This document shows, in pieces, positions 37,065 to 46,888 of a stretch of DNA of 64,000 nucleotides. The notes below the pieces were generated by a model that saw only the letters and a list, made by a program, of their open reading frames with translations, did no database searches and was not told the origin of the DNA. The position numbers and the translations under genes were made by a program. The stretch is from Saccharofermentans sp. (GTDB lineage Bacteria > Bacillota > Clostridia > Saccharofermentanales > Saccharofermentanaceae): positions 43,807 to 107,806 of the forward strand of contig JAEFAZ010000008.1 of NCBI GenBank assembly GCA_016292135.1, given 5' to 3'. How positions within the stretch are numbered: the first letter of the stretch is position 1; each line of letters opens with the position of its first letter.

Positions 37065-39179
37065 ATGTTATTGACGGGTAAAGGCCGGCATATGTTGTCG
37101 ACCGAAGTTGTCGGCGATTCTGCCAAACTTTTAGACATCCTTTTCGAGAACAGAGGGATCAAAGACGATACTGAAAGGGAAGCCTTCACTTCCGAAGACG
37201 GGGCCTGGTATGACCCCTTCCTTTTCAACGACATGAGAAAGGCAGTAGATCTCATCTGCCACGCTATCGATACTCATAAGAAGATCCTGATCTACGGAGA
37301 CTACGACTGTGACGGAGTTACCGCCACGGCTATACTCGTGCGCTACTTTAAGAGCCTGGGATGTGATGTATCCTATATAGTCCCCCAGAGGGAAGAACAC
37401 GGATACGGCCTTACCGACAACATCATCGGCAAGGTCCTTGAGACATCCCCGGAACTCCTTATCACCGTTGACTGCGGCGTCACCAACTGTGAGACCGTGG
37501 CAACCCTTAAGGAGAAGGGCATCACCGTCATCATCACCGACCACCACAACGTAAAAGACGAGCTTCCCTGTGCAGATGCGATCATCTGCGCCAAGAGGGA
37601 AGATAACACCTACCCCTACAGGGAACTCTGCGGAGCGGGCGTCGCGCTCAAGCTTGTCGAGGCGATGGGCCGTGACGGCAGCCATAAAGTGACACCTTCG
37701 GTCTGGAGGCAGGCCATAGAGGCGGCAGGCATCGCGACGATAGCAGACCTCGTATCTCTTACGGACGAGAACAGAACGATCGTCAAGAAGGCCTTCATGA
37801 GCCTTAAGAATCCCGTTAATCCCGGCATCAGGGTAATGCTCGACATGCTGCTTACCGAGGGCAAGGAACTGGATGAGACATTTATATCCTTCAACTTCGT
37901 TCCCAGGATCAATGCAGCGGGCAGGCTCTACGATTCCTCCCAGGCCTTAAAGCTCTTCCTTGAGGACGATCCCGCGGGAGCCGAGGAAGCAGCGAAGGAA
38001 CTGACCCGCCAGAACGATGAGAGGAAACAGATAGAGTCTGTCGTTTTCGAGGAAGCGGTCAAGCAGGTGGAGTCACCGTCAAGACCCGGCAAGTGGAGCC
38101 TTATCAGCATGAAGGGTCCCATCGTGGTCTACGGCAAGGGCTGGCATCAGGGAGTGCTCGGCATCGTTGCAGGAAAGCTTTCCCAGTACTACAGGAGATC
38201 TGCGATCGTATTCACTGACGATTCGATCGAGAAGGACTGCATCAAGGGTTCGGGCAGGGCTTTCGGCGATTACGACCTCTTCGGGAGCCTGACAAAGATA
38301 TCGGATACCGTCGTGAACTTCGGAGGCCATAAGAAGGCAGCCGGTGTCGTCGTGAAGAAGGACCGCATATCTGAATTCATGAATGCGTTGGAGGAAGCGT
38401 CTTCGGAGGAAAGCTCTGACGAGGACATCACGGAAGTCGAATGCGAACTCGCCGTGGATATGCTCAACCGCGACACATATAAGACGATCGGCATCTTCAA
38501 GCCCTTCGGCATCGGCAACCGCAGACCCCAGTTCCTGACAAGGGACCTTGTTATCGGAGGAATATTCCCCATGTCGGGCGGCGCCCACATGAGGCTCGAC
38601 CTCGTTTCAAAGGAGACAGGGCAGACCCTGTCAGCCGTCGGATTCGGCATGGGCGAGTATCTCAATGTCCTGCTTCCGGGGGACCTGGTCGACATAGTCT
38701 ACAGCATCAACGAGTACATGTTCCGCGGTGAGGTAACCTTAAGCCTCCACCTGGACGACATAGTGCCGCACTTTCCGGATGAGTTCCTCTGGAAGAAGGC
38801 GGACATAGCCGAAAACCTCTATCAGAGCGGTATGGGGATCGAACAGATCTCCAAGCTCGCGGGCAGCGGAGCCAAGGAGAAGATGATACCGAATGCGGAC
38901 ACTTTACGCGCGTGCTATACTGTTGTGAAGGAAAGTTCGGGAGGAGGCACGTCTTTTGCCGACAGCATCCTGCTCGCAAGGATGGTCAGGGTAAAGACCG
39001 GTCTCGAGATCACACCCTTCCAGCTCATGAGGTGTCTTGAGATATTTGACGAAGCCGGACTTATCCGCTATAAAGTTACGGGCGGAAAGAAGATAAGCTA
39101 TACGCTCTGCCCGCCTTCAGACGGCGAAAAGCCGAAACTGACACAGACTAACAGCTATTTGAGGCTTATTAATGGATAG
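37065..39179 (+). CDS. recJ: single-stranded-DNA exonuclease RecJ
   Basis: ILIYGDYDCDGVTATAILV, DHHN, FNFVPRINAAGRL, SGRAFGDYDLFGSL...FGGHKKAAGV. Confidence 0.94.
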   Translation: MLLTGKGRHMLSTEVVGDSAKLLDILFENRGIKDDTEREAFTSEDGAWYDPFLFNDMRKAVDLICHAIDTHKKILIYGDYDCDGVTATAILVRYFKSLGCDVSYIVPQREEHGYGLTDNIIGKVLETSPELLITVDCGVTNCETVATLKEKGITVIITDHHNVKDELPCADAIICAKREDNTYPYRELCGAGVALKLVEAMGRDGSHKVTPSVWRQAIEAAGIATIADLVSLTDENRTIVKKAFMSLKNPVNPGIRVMLDMLLTEGKELDETFISFNFVPRINAAGRLYDSSQALKLFLEDDPAGAEEAAKELTRQNDERKQIESVVFEEAVKQVESPSRPGKWSLISMKGPIVVYGKGWHQGVLGIVAGKLSQYYRRSAIVFTDDSIEKDCIKGSGRAFGDYDLFGSLTKISDTVVNFGGHKKAAGVVVKKDRISEFMNALEEASSEESSDEDITEVECELAVDMLNRDTYKTIGIFKPFGIGNRRPQFLTRDLVIGGIFPMSGGAHMRLDLVSKETGQTLSAVGFGMGEYLNVLLPGDLVDIVYSINEYMFRGEVTLSLHLDDIVPHFPDEFLWKKADIAENLYQSGMGIEQISKLAGSGAKEKMIPNADTLRACYTVVKESSGGGTSFADSILLARMVRVKTGLEITPFQLMRCLEIFDEAGLIRYKVTGGKKISYTLCPPSDGEKPKLTQTNSYLRLING

Positions 39180-41730
39180 AATGGATGACAACAACAAGAT
39201 AGTGGAACGTTCGGATGATTCCCTGGCATTGTCAGAGAACGATCCCGATTTTAACGAGTACGATTATCTGTCGGATAAGAGCATCGTTCCCGAGATACCG
39301 GACGAGGTCATGGAGCCCTTCACAAAGCTCGTTGACAAGTATGTCATGTGCTATGAGAAGGCAGGTCCCGTGAACGACCATACCTCCGAAGAGGTAAGGG
39401 CTTATCTTAACGATGTCTTCATGTTCGCCTACAAGGCCCACCGTCATCAGAAGAGGATGACAGGGGAGCCTTACATCATCCACCCGATCGCAGTCGCCGA
39501 TATCCTGGCCGAGCTGGAAGTCGATCCCGACACTATTGCCGGAGCCCTTCTGCACGACACGATCGAGGATACCGTCGCTGACTGGGAGCTTCTTGCCCAG
39601 CTGTTCAGCCCCACGGTCGCAAACCTCGTTGACGGCGTTACCAAGATCAATACCAAGCTGGGACTCGTAGTATACGATTCCAAGGAAGAGCTTCAGGCGA
39701 CCAACGTAAGAAAGATGGTCCTCGCCATGACCGATGACGTCAGGATCATATTCATAAAACTTGCCGACCGTCTCCACAACATGAGGACCTTAAAGTTCCA
39801 GACGCCCGAAAAGCAGGTGGAGAAAGCAAGAGAGACACTGGATATATATGTTCCCTTCGCAGGCAGGTTCGGTATCTACAAGGTCAAGTGGGAACTCGAG
39901 GACCTCTGCTTAAGGTTCCTTGATCCCGACGGCTACAATGAGCTCGTCGGACTCGTCAACTCCAAGAGGAGCGAGCGTGAGACCTTCATGGAGGATGTCG
40001 TAACCGAGATATCCGCAAGGCTTTCCGAATACGGATTCAAGCATTTCGAGATCGAGGGACGCCCCAAGCACTTCTACAGCATCTATAAGAAGATGAAGGT
40101 GAAGGGCAGGACCATAGATCAGATCTACGATCTTTATGCATGCCGCATCATCGTTGACGAGCTCGCCGACTGCTATACGGTACTCGGCATCATCCACGAG
40201 ATGTACCAGCACATCCCCGGCAGGTTCAAGGATTATATCGCCATGCCGAAGGAGAATAAGTACCAGTCCATCCATACGACCGTAATGAACAAGAACGGTA
40301 CACCTTTCGAAGTGCAGATCAGGACCTATTCCATGCACCAGATCGCCGAGTACGGTATCGCCGCCCACTGGCACTACAAGGAGAGCGGCAACTCCGCGGA
40401 GTTCAAGGCCGACAAGTACGATGCCAAGATGAGCGAGATGAGACAGCTCATCGATTCACAGGGTGAATTCTCCGACACGTCAGTCCTCGATGTCATCAAG
40501 GACATAAGCGGCGAAGAGATCTTCGTATATACGCCCAAGGGCAAGGTCGTCAGGCTTCCCGCCGGATCCTGTCCGATCGACTTCGCATATGCGATCCACA
40601 GCGGCATCGGCAACCACATGCACGGCGCCAAGGTAAACGGCAGGATGGTCGCATTGAACTACGAGCTCAAGAGCGGCGAGATGGTCGAGATACTGGATTC
40701 GCCCAGGATCAAGGGTCCTTCCAAGGACTGGGTCAACATAGTAAGGACGTCTTCGGCCAGATCCAAGATCAATGCCTGGTTCAAGAAAGAGCAGAGAGCC
40801 GAGAATATCGTAAGCGGCAAGGATAAGCTCAACCACGAGATCGAGCGCAACGGCTTCGTTCCCGAGAAGCTCCTTACCCAGAAATCGATCGATACGCTCC
40901 TTTCAAGGAACAGTTTCTCGACCTTAGATGACCTCTATGCTGCCGTAGGATACGGAAGCATCAAGGTTACCAAGGTCTTCGGAAGACTCCGTGACGATTA
41001 CATAAGGAGCCTGCCTGAAGAAGAGAGGGCCGCATTGGGATACAGGATCACGTCCGACGGACATGTCGCCTACAGTCCCTCCGAGATCCCGCTCGAACTG
41101 GGCAAGTTCGACCAGACCCGCAAGGGAAAGAAGAATTCCAAGTCTTCCGAAGGAGCCTTCCTCCAGCTTGACGATGACGTCATCGATGCGATCAATTCGG
41201 ATCCCCATAAGCTGGCGCCAAAAAAATCCTCCAAGCCTTCCAAGGTCCGCGTCAATGACAAGGTCGAAGTAGAAGGGCTCGAAAATGTCGCAGTACATCT
41301 TTCCAAGTGCTGCCATCCGGTATACGGCGACGCCATCATAGGATATGTTACCCAGGGAGCCGGAGTCGGCGTCCATAAGGTAGCCTGCAACAACATAATC
41401 AATATCCTGAGCAGGCGCGAAGATTCCGACAAGGACCGCGAGCGTTTCGCAAGGCTCGTCAAGGTAAAGTGGCTCGAACATGCAAGAGATTCCGTCTACA
41501 GCGTCTGCCTCAAGATCAGGGCTACAGACAAGAAGAATATCTTTTTCGATATAGTGGACAACATCAAGGAAGAGAAGGCGGAAGTCGTCAAGGCCGACAG
41601 GTCGCCTTCAGATGAGGACTACACACAGCGCTGGGCTGTGACCCTTACCATCACGGGCAAGGATCAGCTCGACAGGATCATAGGCCGTATCAGAGGCATT
41701 CCTGATGTGCTGGAAGTGGAGAGGATGTAA
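39172..41730 (+). CDS. bifunctional (p)ppGpp synthetase/hydrolase (RSH)
   Basis: HRHQKRMTGEPYIIHPIAVADILAELEVDPDTIAGALLHDTIEDT; TGS domain EIFVYTPKGKVVRLPAGSCPIDFAYAIHSGIGNHMHGAKVNG; C-terminal ACT. Confidence 0.95.
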   Translation: MDRMDDNNKIVERSDDSLALSENDPDFNEYDYLSDKSIVPEIPDEVMEPFTKLVDKYVMCYEKAGPVNDHTSEEVRAYLNDVFMFAYKAHRHQKRMTGEPYIIHPIAVADILAELEVDPDTIAGALLHDTIEDTVADWELLAQLFSPTVANLVDGVTKINTKLGLVVYDSKEELQATNVRKMVLAMTDDVRIIFIKLADRLHNMRTLKFQTPEKQVEKARETLDIYVPFAGRFGIYKVKWELEDLCLRFLDPDGYNELVGLVNSKRSERETFMEDVVTEISARLSEYGFKHFEIEGRPKHFYSIYKKMKVKGRTIDQIYDLYACRIIVDELADCYTVLGIIHEMYQHIPGRFKDYIAMPKENKYQSIHTTVMNKNGTPFEVQIRTYSMHQIAEYGIAAHWHYKESGNSAEFKADKYDAKMSEMRQLIDSQGEFSDTSVLDVIKDISGEEIFVYTPKGKVVRLPAGSCPIDFAYAIHSGIGNHMHGAKVNGRMVALNYELKSGEMVEILDSPRIKGPSKDWVNIVRTSSARSKINAWFKKEQRAENIVSGKDKLNHEIERNGFVPEKLLTQKSIDTLLSRNSFSTLDDLYAAVGYGSIKVTKVFGRLRDDYIRSLPEEERAALGYRITSDGHVAYSPSEIPLELGKFDQTRKGKKNSKSSEGAFLQLDDDVIDAINSDPHKLAPKKSSKPSKVRVNDKVEVEGLENVAVHLSKCCHPVYGDAIIGYVTQGAGVGVHKVACNNIINILSRREDSDKDRERFARLVKVKWLEHARDSVYSVCLKIRATDKKNIFFDIVDNIKEEKAEVVKADRSPSDEDYTQRWAVTLTITGKDQLDRIIGRIRGIPDVLEVERM

Positions 41731-41733
41731 ACG

Positions 41734-43581
41734 TCACTGATCCCCGTAATAGGTCATGTCTTCGAATGCGCCGTCCTGCGCGTGGCTGACGGTGAATATC
41801 AGCATGGGGCTTCTTCCGGTCTTTGAACTGATGAAGCTCTTAAGATGCTCCCTGAACGCCCTCTTTTCGACTGCCGCGTCGATGTAAGGGGAATCGGCAA
41901 GGAGCCTTATGCACTTTTGGGAAATGGCGTTGTTGAGCGCGATCTTATCCTCGTCGTAATTGAATCCGATCGAATTGACTGCAGGAGGGCAGATGAGGTT
42001 GCCCGTGTTATCGTCGACAGTGAATGCCACTGCGACGACGCCGTCCTGGGCAAGATGCATCCTGTCGGACAGGATCCTGTCGTTGACGTGGCCCGTGGCC
42101 ATACCGTCGATGAGGACCGCGTCGGCAGTCACGCTGTCAGTGACCTTGCCGCCCTTGGAAGACAGGGACAGCACGTCACCATTATTAAGTACGAAGATAT
42201 TTTCCTGAGGCATTCCAAGACTCTGGGCGAGCTCCTTATGGAGATGGAGCATCCTGTATTCGCCGTGGATCGGTATGAAGAACTTGGGTTTTAAGAGGGT
42301 ATGAAGGAGCATCAGCTCGTTCCTGTAGGCGTGGCCTGATACATGGACATCCGCGAGGGATGCGTAGATGACTTTCGCGCCCTTCTTATAGAGCTCGTTG
42401 ATAACGCGGTATATGGGTTTCTCGTTGCCGGGGATCGGGTCGGCGGAGATGATTACCGTATCGCCTTCAGAGATATCTATTGCCTTGTGGGAATCGAAAG
42501 CCATCCTCGACAGGGCGCTCATGGGCTCGGCCTGGGAGCCCGTCGTCATGATAACCAGCTCGTTATCGCGGTAGTTATCGATGCTTCCGATGTCTATCAG
42601 GGTGTTGGGGCGCATGTCGATATAGCCCATATCGTTTGCGATGCGGAAGACCTGCTCCATGCTCCTGCCCGAAAGGCAGACTTTCCTGTTGTATTTCTCA
42701 GCAGCCGTGAAGATCTGCTGCATCCTGTGCACGTGGCTCGAAAAGGTCGCGACTATGATCCTGCCAGTTGCTTCGCGGAAGAGGTTCTCGAAGGACTTGC
42801 CCACGTTCTTTTCGGATCTCGAAAAGCCGTCGATCTCAACGTTGGTGGACTCGCACATGAAGAGCAGGACACCGTTCTTGCCCAATTCACCGAATCTCTG
42901 CAGGTCGATCGTCTTGCCGTTGATGGGCGTGAAATCTATCTTGAAGTCGCCCGAATGGACTATCGTTCCGACGGGTGTGTCTATCGCTACCGCATAGGAA
43001 TCGGCGATGCTGTGGTTGACCCTGATGAATTCGCAGGTGAATGCTCCGAGCTTTACGCGGTCGCCGTTCTTTAAGACGGTCATCTCGATCCCTGACTGCT
43101 TGACACCCTTATCCTGGAGCTTATGCTTGATGAGCTCTATCGTAAGGTGGCCGCCGTAAACGGGGCAGTTAAATTCCGAAAGGAAGAAGGGGAGGGCGCC
43201 GATATGGTCCTCATGACCGTGGGTTATTAGTATGCCGCGCAGCTTTGAAAGGTTCTCCCTGACATAGGAATAGTCCTGGATGACGCAGTCGATGCCGGGC
43301 ATGTTCTCTTCGGGGAATGCCATGCCGCAGTCGATGATGATCATGTCATCCTTGTATTCGAAAGCGGTCATGTTCTTGCCGATCTCGCAAAGACCTCCCA
43401 GGGGGATTATCTTGACGGTCTCCTTGGGATCGTTCTTTGCTTTATTTTTTTTGTTTGACGGATCTTTTGATCTTGTCTTCTTGGATGTGTTCTTTTCCGG
43501 TGCGGACTTCTTCAGCGGTTTTTTCTTTAAGTCCTTTTCCTGTTTTCCCTTGCGGGGATCGTTCTGATTCTTTTTGCTCAT
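41734..43581 (-). CDS. rnj: ribonuclease J with Lys-rich N-terminal extension
   Basis: ETVKIIPLGGLCEIGKNMTAFEYKDDMIIIDCGMAFPEENMPGIDCVIQDYSY...GILITHGHEDHIGALPF. Confidence 0.95.
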   Translation of the reverse strand: MSKKNQNDPRKGKQEKDLKKKPLKKSAPEKNTSKKTRSKDPSNKKNKAKNDPKETVKIIPLGGLCEIGKNMTAFEYKDDMIIIDCGMAFPEENMPGIDCVIQDYSYVRENLSKLRGILITHGHEDHIGALPFFLSEFNCPVYGGHLTIELIKHKLQDKGVKQSGIEMTVLKNGDRVKLGAFTCEFIRVNHSIADSYAVAIDTPVGTIVHSGDFKIDFTPINGKTIDLQRFGELGKNGVLLFMCESTNVEIDGFSRSEKNVGKSFENLFREATGRIIVATFSSHVHRMQQIFTAAEKYNRKVCLSGRSMEQVFRIANDMGYIDMRPNTLIDIGSIDNYRDNELVIMTTGSQAEPMSALSRMAFDSHKAIDISEGDTVIISADPIPGNEKPIYRVINELYKKGAKVIYASLADVHVSGHAYRNELMLLHTLLKPKFFIPIHGEYRMLHLHKELAQSLGMPQENIFVLNNGDVLSLSSKGGKVTDSVTADAVLIDGMATGHVNDRILSDRMHLAQDGVVAVAFTVDDNTGNLICPPAVNSIGFNYDEDKIALNNAISQKCIRLLADSPYIDAAVEKRAFREHLKSFISSKTGRSPMLIFTVSHAQDGAFEDMTYYGDQ

Positions 43582-44597
43582 TTAACTATGTATACCTCTA
43601 CGTATGTGGTGTCATCCCATCTCGATTCGTCATCGACATATATGTCGATCATCTTGCCTCTGACTCCGCCGCCCTTGTCTTCGACCGTGTAATAGCCGTC
43701 TCCGCCGAGAGGATCGTTCTTGACATAGATGACGGTTCCCGCGGGCAGGACGGACCAGTCGGCCGCGATGGTCTTGCCTTCCTTGCACTTGGTGCCGGTA
43801 GCCGTTGTCGTGCTGTAGGATCCGTTCGGCAGGGGCTGGGGTCCGTAGAAGGTGACCTTGAACCTGCCCATGCTCACCATGTCCTTGCCGTCGATCGTGG
43901 TCTTGGATCCGGACGTGGCTTTGGTCGTGCTCTTGGTTGTGCTCTTGGTCGAGTCCTTTGTCCCCTTTGTCGTCGTGGTTGTGGTAGTCGTAGTCTTGGG
44001 CTTTTCGCTCGTGGTAAGTGACTGCAGCACATAATTGCCGTTGATCGTCTTATACCATCCGTTTTCGGTCTTGGCTACGACGTCGATCGCATCGCCTTCG
44101 TTCAGCTGCTTTACCAGATCGTATTCCTTGCCGGGACCAGATCTGATGTTGACTACGGTCTTGGCATAGACCACAGTGTAATATTCCTTAAGCGTCGTAT
44201 GGGATGTTGTTGATTTGCTTGATGTGGTAGTCGCCTTGCTCGTTGTGGTCTCGCCGGATGTGGAAGTAGTTGTCGTGGCATCGGACGAACTGCCGGAGGA
44301 AGTGGTCGTGGAAGTGCCGTCTTCAGTTGTTGTGGTTGTCGTTGTCTCTGAAGTGGATGAGTCAGGAGATTCAATGATCATCTCTTCAGTCACGGATCCG
44401 GATGTCGTGGTCTCATCGAGGATCTCCTCGACTCTCTCATCCTGCATGATGGTGTCGCTGCGGGCCTTATAGTTCATCATGGAGACTATGCCGGCTGAAG
44501 ACATGACGCAAAGAAGTACGATACCCGTTACCACAGCGAACGAGATCATCTTGTCTTTCGTTATCTTATCCTGGTCTGTTATTCCTATAAATTTCAT
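43578..44597 (-). CDS. membrane-anchored SH3b + 3D domain cell-wall protein
   Basis: VVNIRSGPGKEYDLVKQLNEGDAIDVV SH3b; FKVTFYGPQPLPNGSYSTTTATGTKCKEGKTIAADWSVLPAGTVIYVKN...VEDKGGGVRGKMIDIYVD 3D domain. Confidence 0.88.
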   Translation of the reverse strand: MKFIGITDQDKITKDKMISFAVVTGIVLLCVMSSAGIVSMMNYKARSDTIMQDERVEEILDETTTSGSVTEEMIIESPDSSTSETTTTTTTEDGTSTTTSSGSSSDATTTTSTSGETTTSKATTTSSKSTTSHTTLKEYYTVVYAKTVVNIRSGPGKEYDLVKQLNEGDAIDVVAKTENGWYKTINGNYVLQSLTTSEKPKTTTTTTTTTKGTKDSTKSTTKSTTKATSGSKTTIDGKDMVSMGRFKVTFYGPQPLPNGSYSTTTATGTKCKEGKTIAADWSVLPAGTVIYVKNDPLGGDGYYTVEDKGGGVRGKMIDIYVDDESRWDDTTYVEVYIVK

Positions 44598-44706
44598 TTT
44601 TTGACCCTGTCTCTATCTATTATAATATGCCCTTTCCGAATTGTCTTTGAGGCGAAATTGCCGAAAAATACGTTCATGGAGTTATCTGATGATGCAACCG
44701 GTCATG

Positions 44707-46467
44707 TCAGTTGACTGATCCTTTCACCGGATCTACGGTTACTGTCCTGCCGTCATCGATCAGGGCAGATGCCCCGCTGCAGGACAGGATCGTGGGGATC
44801 TCGAGTGCCATTGCGACCGTGGCGGTATGGGATGACGGGTCGTCATCTTCCGTGATTATGACCTTGGCCTGCCTCATCAGATCCATCATCAGGTTGTTGG
44901 TATAGGGCGCTACGAGGATCATGTCCTCGGGCACTGCGACCTGACCCGGCTGGTAGGTCGAAGGATCCTTGATATTTACGACGGTGCCGGTGATAAGGCT
45001 GCCGCCGCTGTTGCTCGAAAGTCCCTTGCCTTGGGCAAGAGGTGTTCCGATGGACTGGACTTTGATGGTGTTTGTCGTTCCTGAGATCCCGATGGGGGTG
45101 CCGCCCGTCATGACGACGAGATCACCGTCCGAAAGAAGTCCGGATCTTGCGGCGCACGCTATCCCGGAATCGAACAGGTCGTCCGTATTGAGGGCTTCCG
45201 CCACGAGGAAGGGCATGACGCCCCAGCTCAAGTTGAGCTGTCTTTGCACTCTCGGGGATACTGTAGTCGATATGATGGGGCAGGCCGGACGGAACCTGGA
45301 AAGGAGCCTTGCGGTCTTGCCGCCGTGCGACAGTGAAACGATCGCCTTGGCCTTGATGTCCATTGCGGTGGTGCAGGATGCGTGGCTTATGGCATTGCCT
45401 ATGGTCGTGACCATGGGGATCTTGGTCTTCTCGTATCTTCCCCAGTAATTTATCGATTCTTCAGTCTTGACCGCGATGTCGGCCATCATGCTGAGAGCTT
45501 CGATCGGATATTTGCCTGCTGCGGTCTCGCCGGATAACATTACGGCTGACGTTCCGTCGTAGATGGCGTTTGCTACGTCGGAGACCTCGGCTCTCGTAGG
45601 CCTGGGATTACGGATCATGGAATCCAGCATCTGTGTTGCAGTGATCGAGATCTTGCCGGACTGGTGGCACTTCTGTATCGATTCCTTCTGGATGGCGGGT
45701 ACTTCCGCTGCGGGGATCTCGACACCGAGGTCGCCTCTTGCGACCATGAGACCGTCAGAAACCTTGAGGATCTCGTCGAAATTATCTATACCTTCCTTGT
45801 TTTCGATCTTGGAGATGATATTCATGCCGTGGTCGCCCGCGTGGTCTAAGACCTGTCTTATCTCCTGAACGTCCCTTGCGCGGCGGACGAAGGATGCGGC
45901 TATGAAATCGAACTCGTTTTCCACTGCGAAGAGCAGGTCGGACTTGTCCTTGTCTGTCAGGGCAGGGAGGCGGATCTTAGTGTTGGGAAGGTTGATGCTC
46001 TTGCGGTTGGATATCTCGCCGCCGTTTACGACTTCGCAGATAACGTCGCCGTTGCAGATGTTCTTAACGGAAAGCTCTATGAGACCGTCGTCCAGCAGGA
46101 TCCTGGATCCCGCTGAAAGGTCTTCGGCGAGCTGCTTATATGTGCAGGAAAACTTTTCGGCCGTGCCTTCGATGTCATCCTTAACGATGGTTACTTCAGA
46201 TCCCTCGGTAAGGTATGTCTTGCCGTCCTTAAAAGTACCCGTTCTGATCTCGGGTCCCTTGGTGTCCAGCAGAAGGGCAACGGGCAGACCCAGTTCCTCA
46301 CGGATCCTCTTGACTCTTTCGATCCTGACGGACTGCTCTTCGTGCGTTCCGTGGGACATGTTGATCCTCGCAACGTTCATGCCGTTGAGCATCAGTTTGC
46401 GGATCATGTCGTCACTGTCTACGGCAGGACCTAAAGTGCAGATTATCTTCGTTTTTCGAAAAGTCAT
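44707..46467 (-). CDS. pyk: pyruvate kinase with C-terminal PEP-utilizing/mobile domain
   Basis: MTFRKTKIICTLGPAVDSDDMIRKLMLNGMNVARINMSHG...SKIENKEGIDNFDEIL...VARGDLGVEIP; 586 aa. Confidence 0.97.
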   Translation of the reverse strand: MTFRKTKIICTLGPAVDSDDMIRKLMLNGMNVARINMSHGTHEEQSVRIERVKRIREELGLPVALLLDTKGPEIRTGTFKDGKTYLTEGSEVTIVKDDIEGTAEKFSCTYKQLAEDLSAGSRILLDDGLIELSVKNICNGDVICEVVNGGEISNRKSINLPNTKIRLPALTDKDKSDLLFAVENEFDFIAASFVRRARDVQEIRQVLDHAGDHGMNIISKIENKEGIDNFDEILKVSDGLMVARGDLGVEIPAAEVPAIQKESIQKCHQSGKISITATQMLDSMIRNPRPTRAEVSDVANAIYDGTSAVMLSGETAAGKYPIEALSMMADIAVKTEESINYWGRYEKTKIPMVTTIGNAISHASCTTAMDIKAKAIVSLSHGGKTARLLSRFRPACPIISTTVSPRVQRQLNLSWGVMPFLVAEALNTDDLFDSGIACAARSGLLSDGDLVVMTGGTPIGISGTTNTIKVQSIGTPLAQGKGLSSNSGGSLITGTVVNIKDPSTYQPGQVAVPEDMILVAPYTNNLMMDLMRQAKVIITEDDDPSSHTATVAMALEIPTILSCSGASALIDDGRTVTVDPVKGSVN

Positions 46468-46662
46468 ACAAATATACCTTCCTCATTTTGTACATTTTAT
46501 TATATCACGGTCTAAATAAAGCCTTATTTTTATTATTTGTTAAGTGATTGTCACATCTATGACAAGCAAGTCATATTGTGCGAGTCTATAATCTATCTAC
46601 GTTCTTTAATATTTCCAGAGCATCTGAGAAAACTTTTTCCGGAAAGGAGGGTATCGTGTAAC

Positions 46663-46824
46663 ATGGGACTCGGCAGTATCTTCGACCGCCCGCGCAAGCG
46701 TAAATACGGCAGGTCAGACAAAGAATACGAGAACAGACATACCGGGATCTACATCATCTGCGCGCTCATTATCCTCTTTTGCGGGATAATGGATGTTATC
46801 TTCCTCATAGGTATCCTCTCGTAA
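46663..46824 (+). CDS. small (53 aa) single-TM protein of unknown function
   Basis: MGLGSIFDRPRKRKYGRSDKEYENRHTGIYIICALIILFCGIMDVIFLIGILS; aaaggagg SD 10 nt upstream. Confidence 0.65.
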   Translation: MGLGSIFDRPRKRKYGRSDKEYENRHTGIYIICALIILFCGIMDVIFLIGILS

Positions 46825-46888
46825 TTGAAAAAAAGACGGCTTTCCATTATACTTTCTCTTATATTTGTTTAATAGAGAGGGAAAGCCA

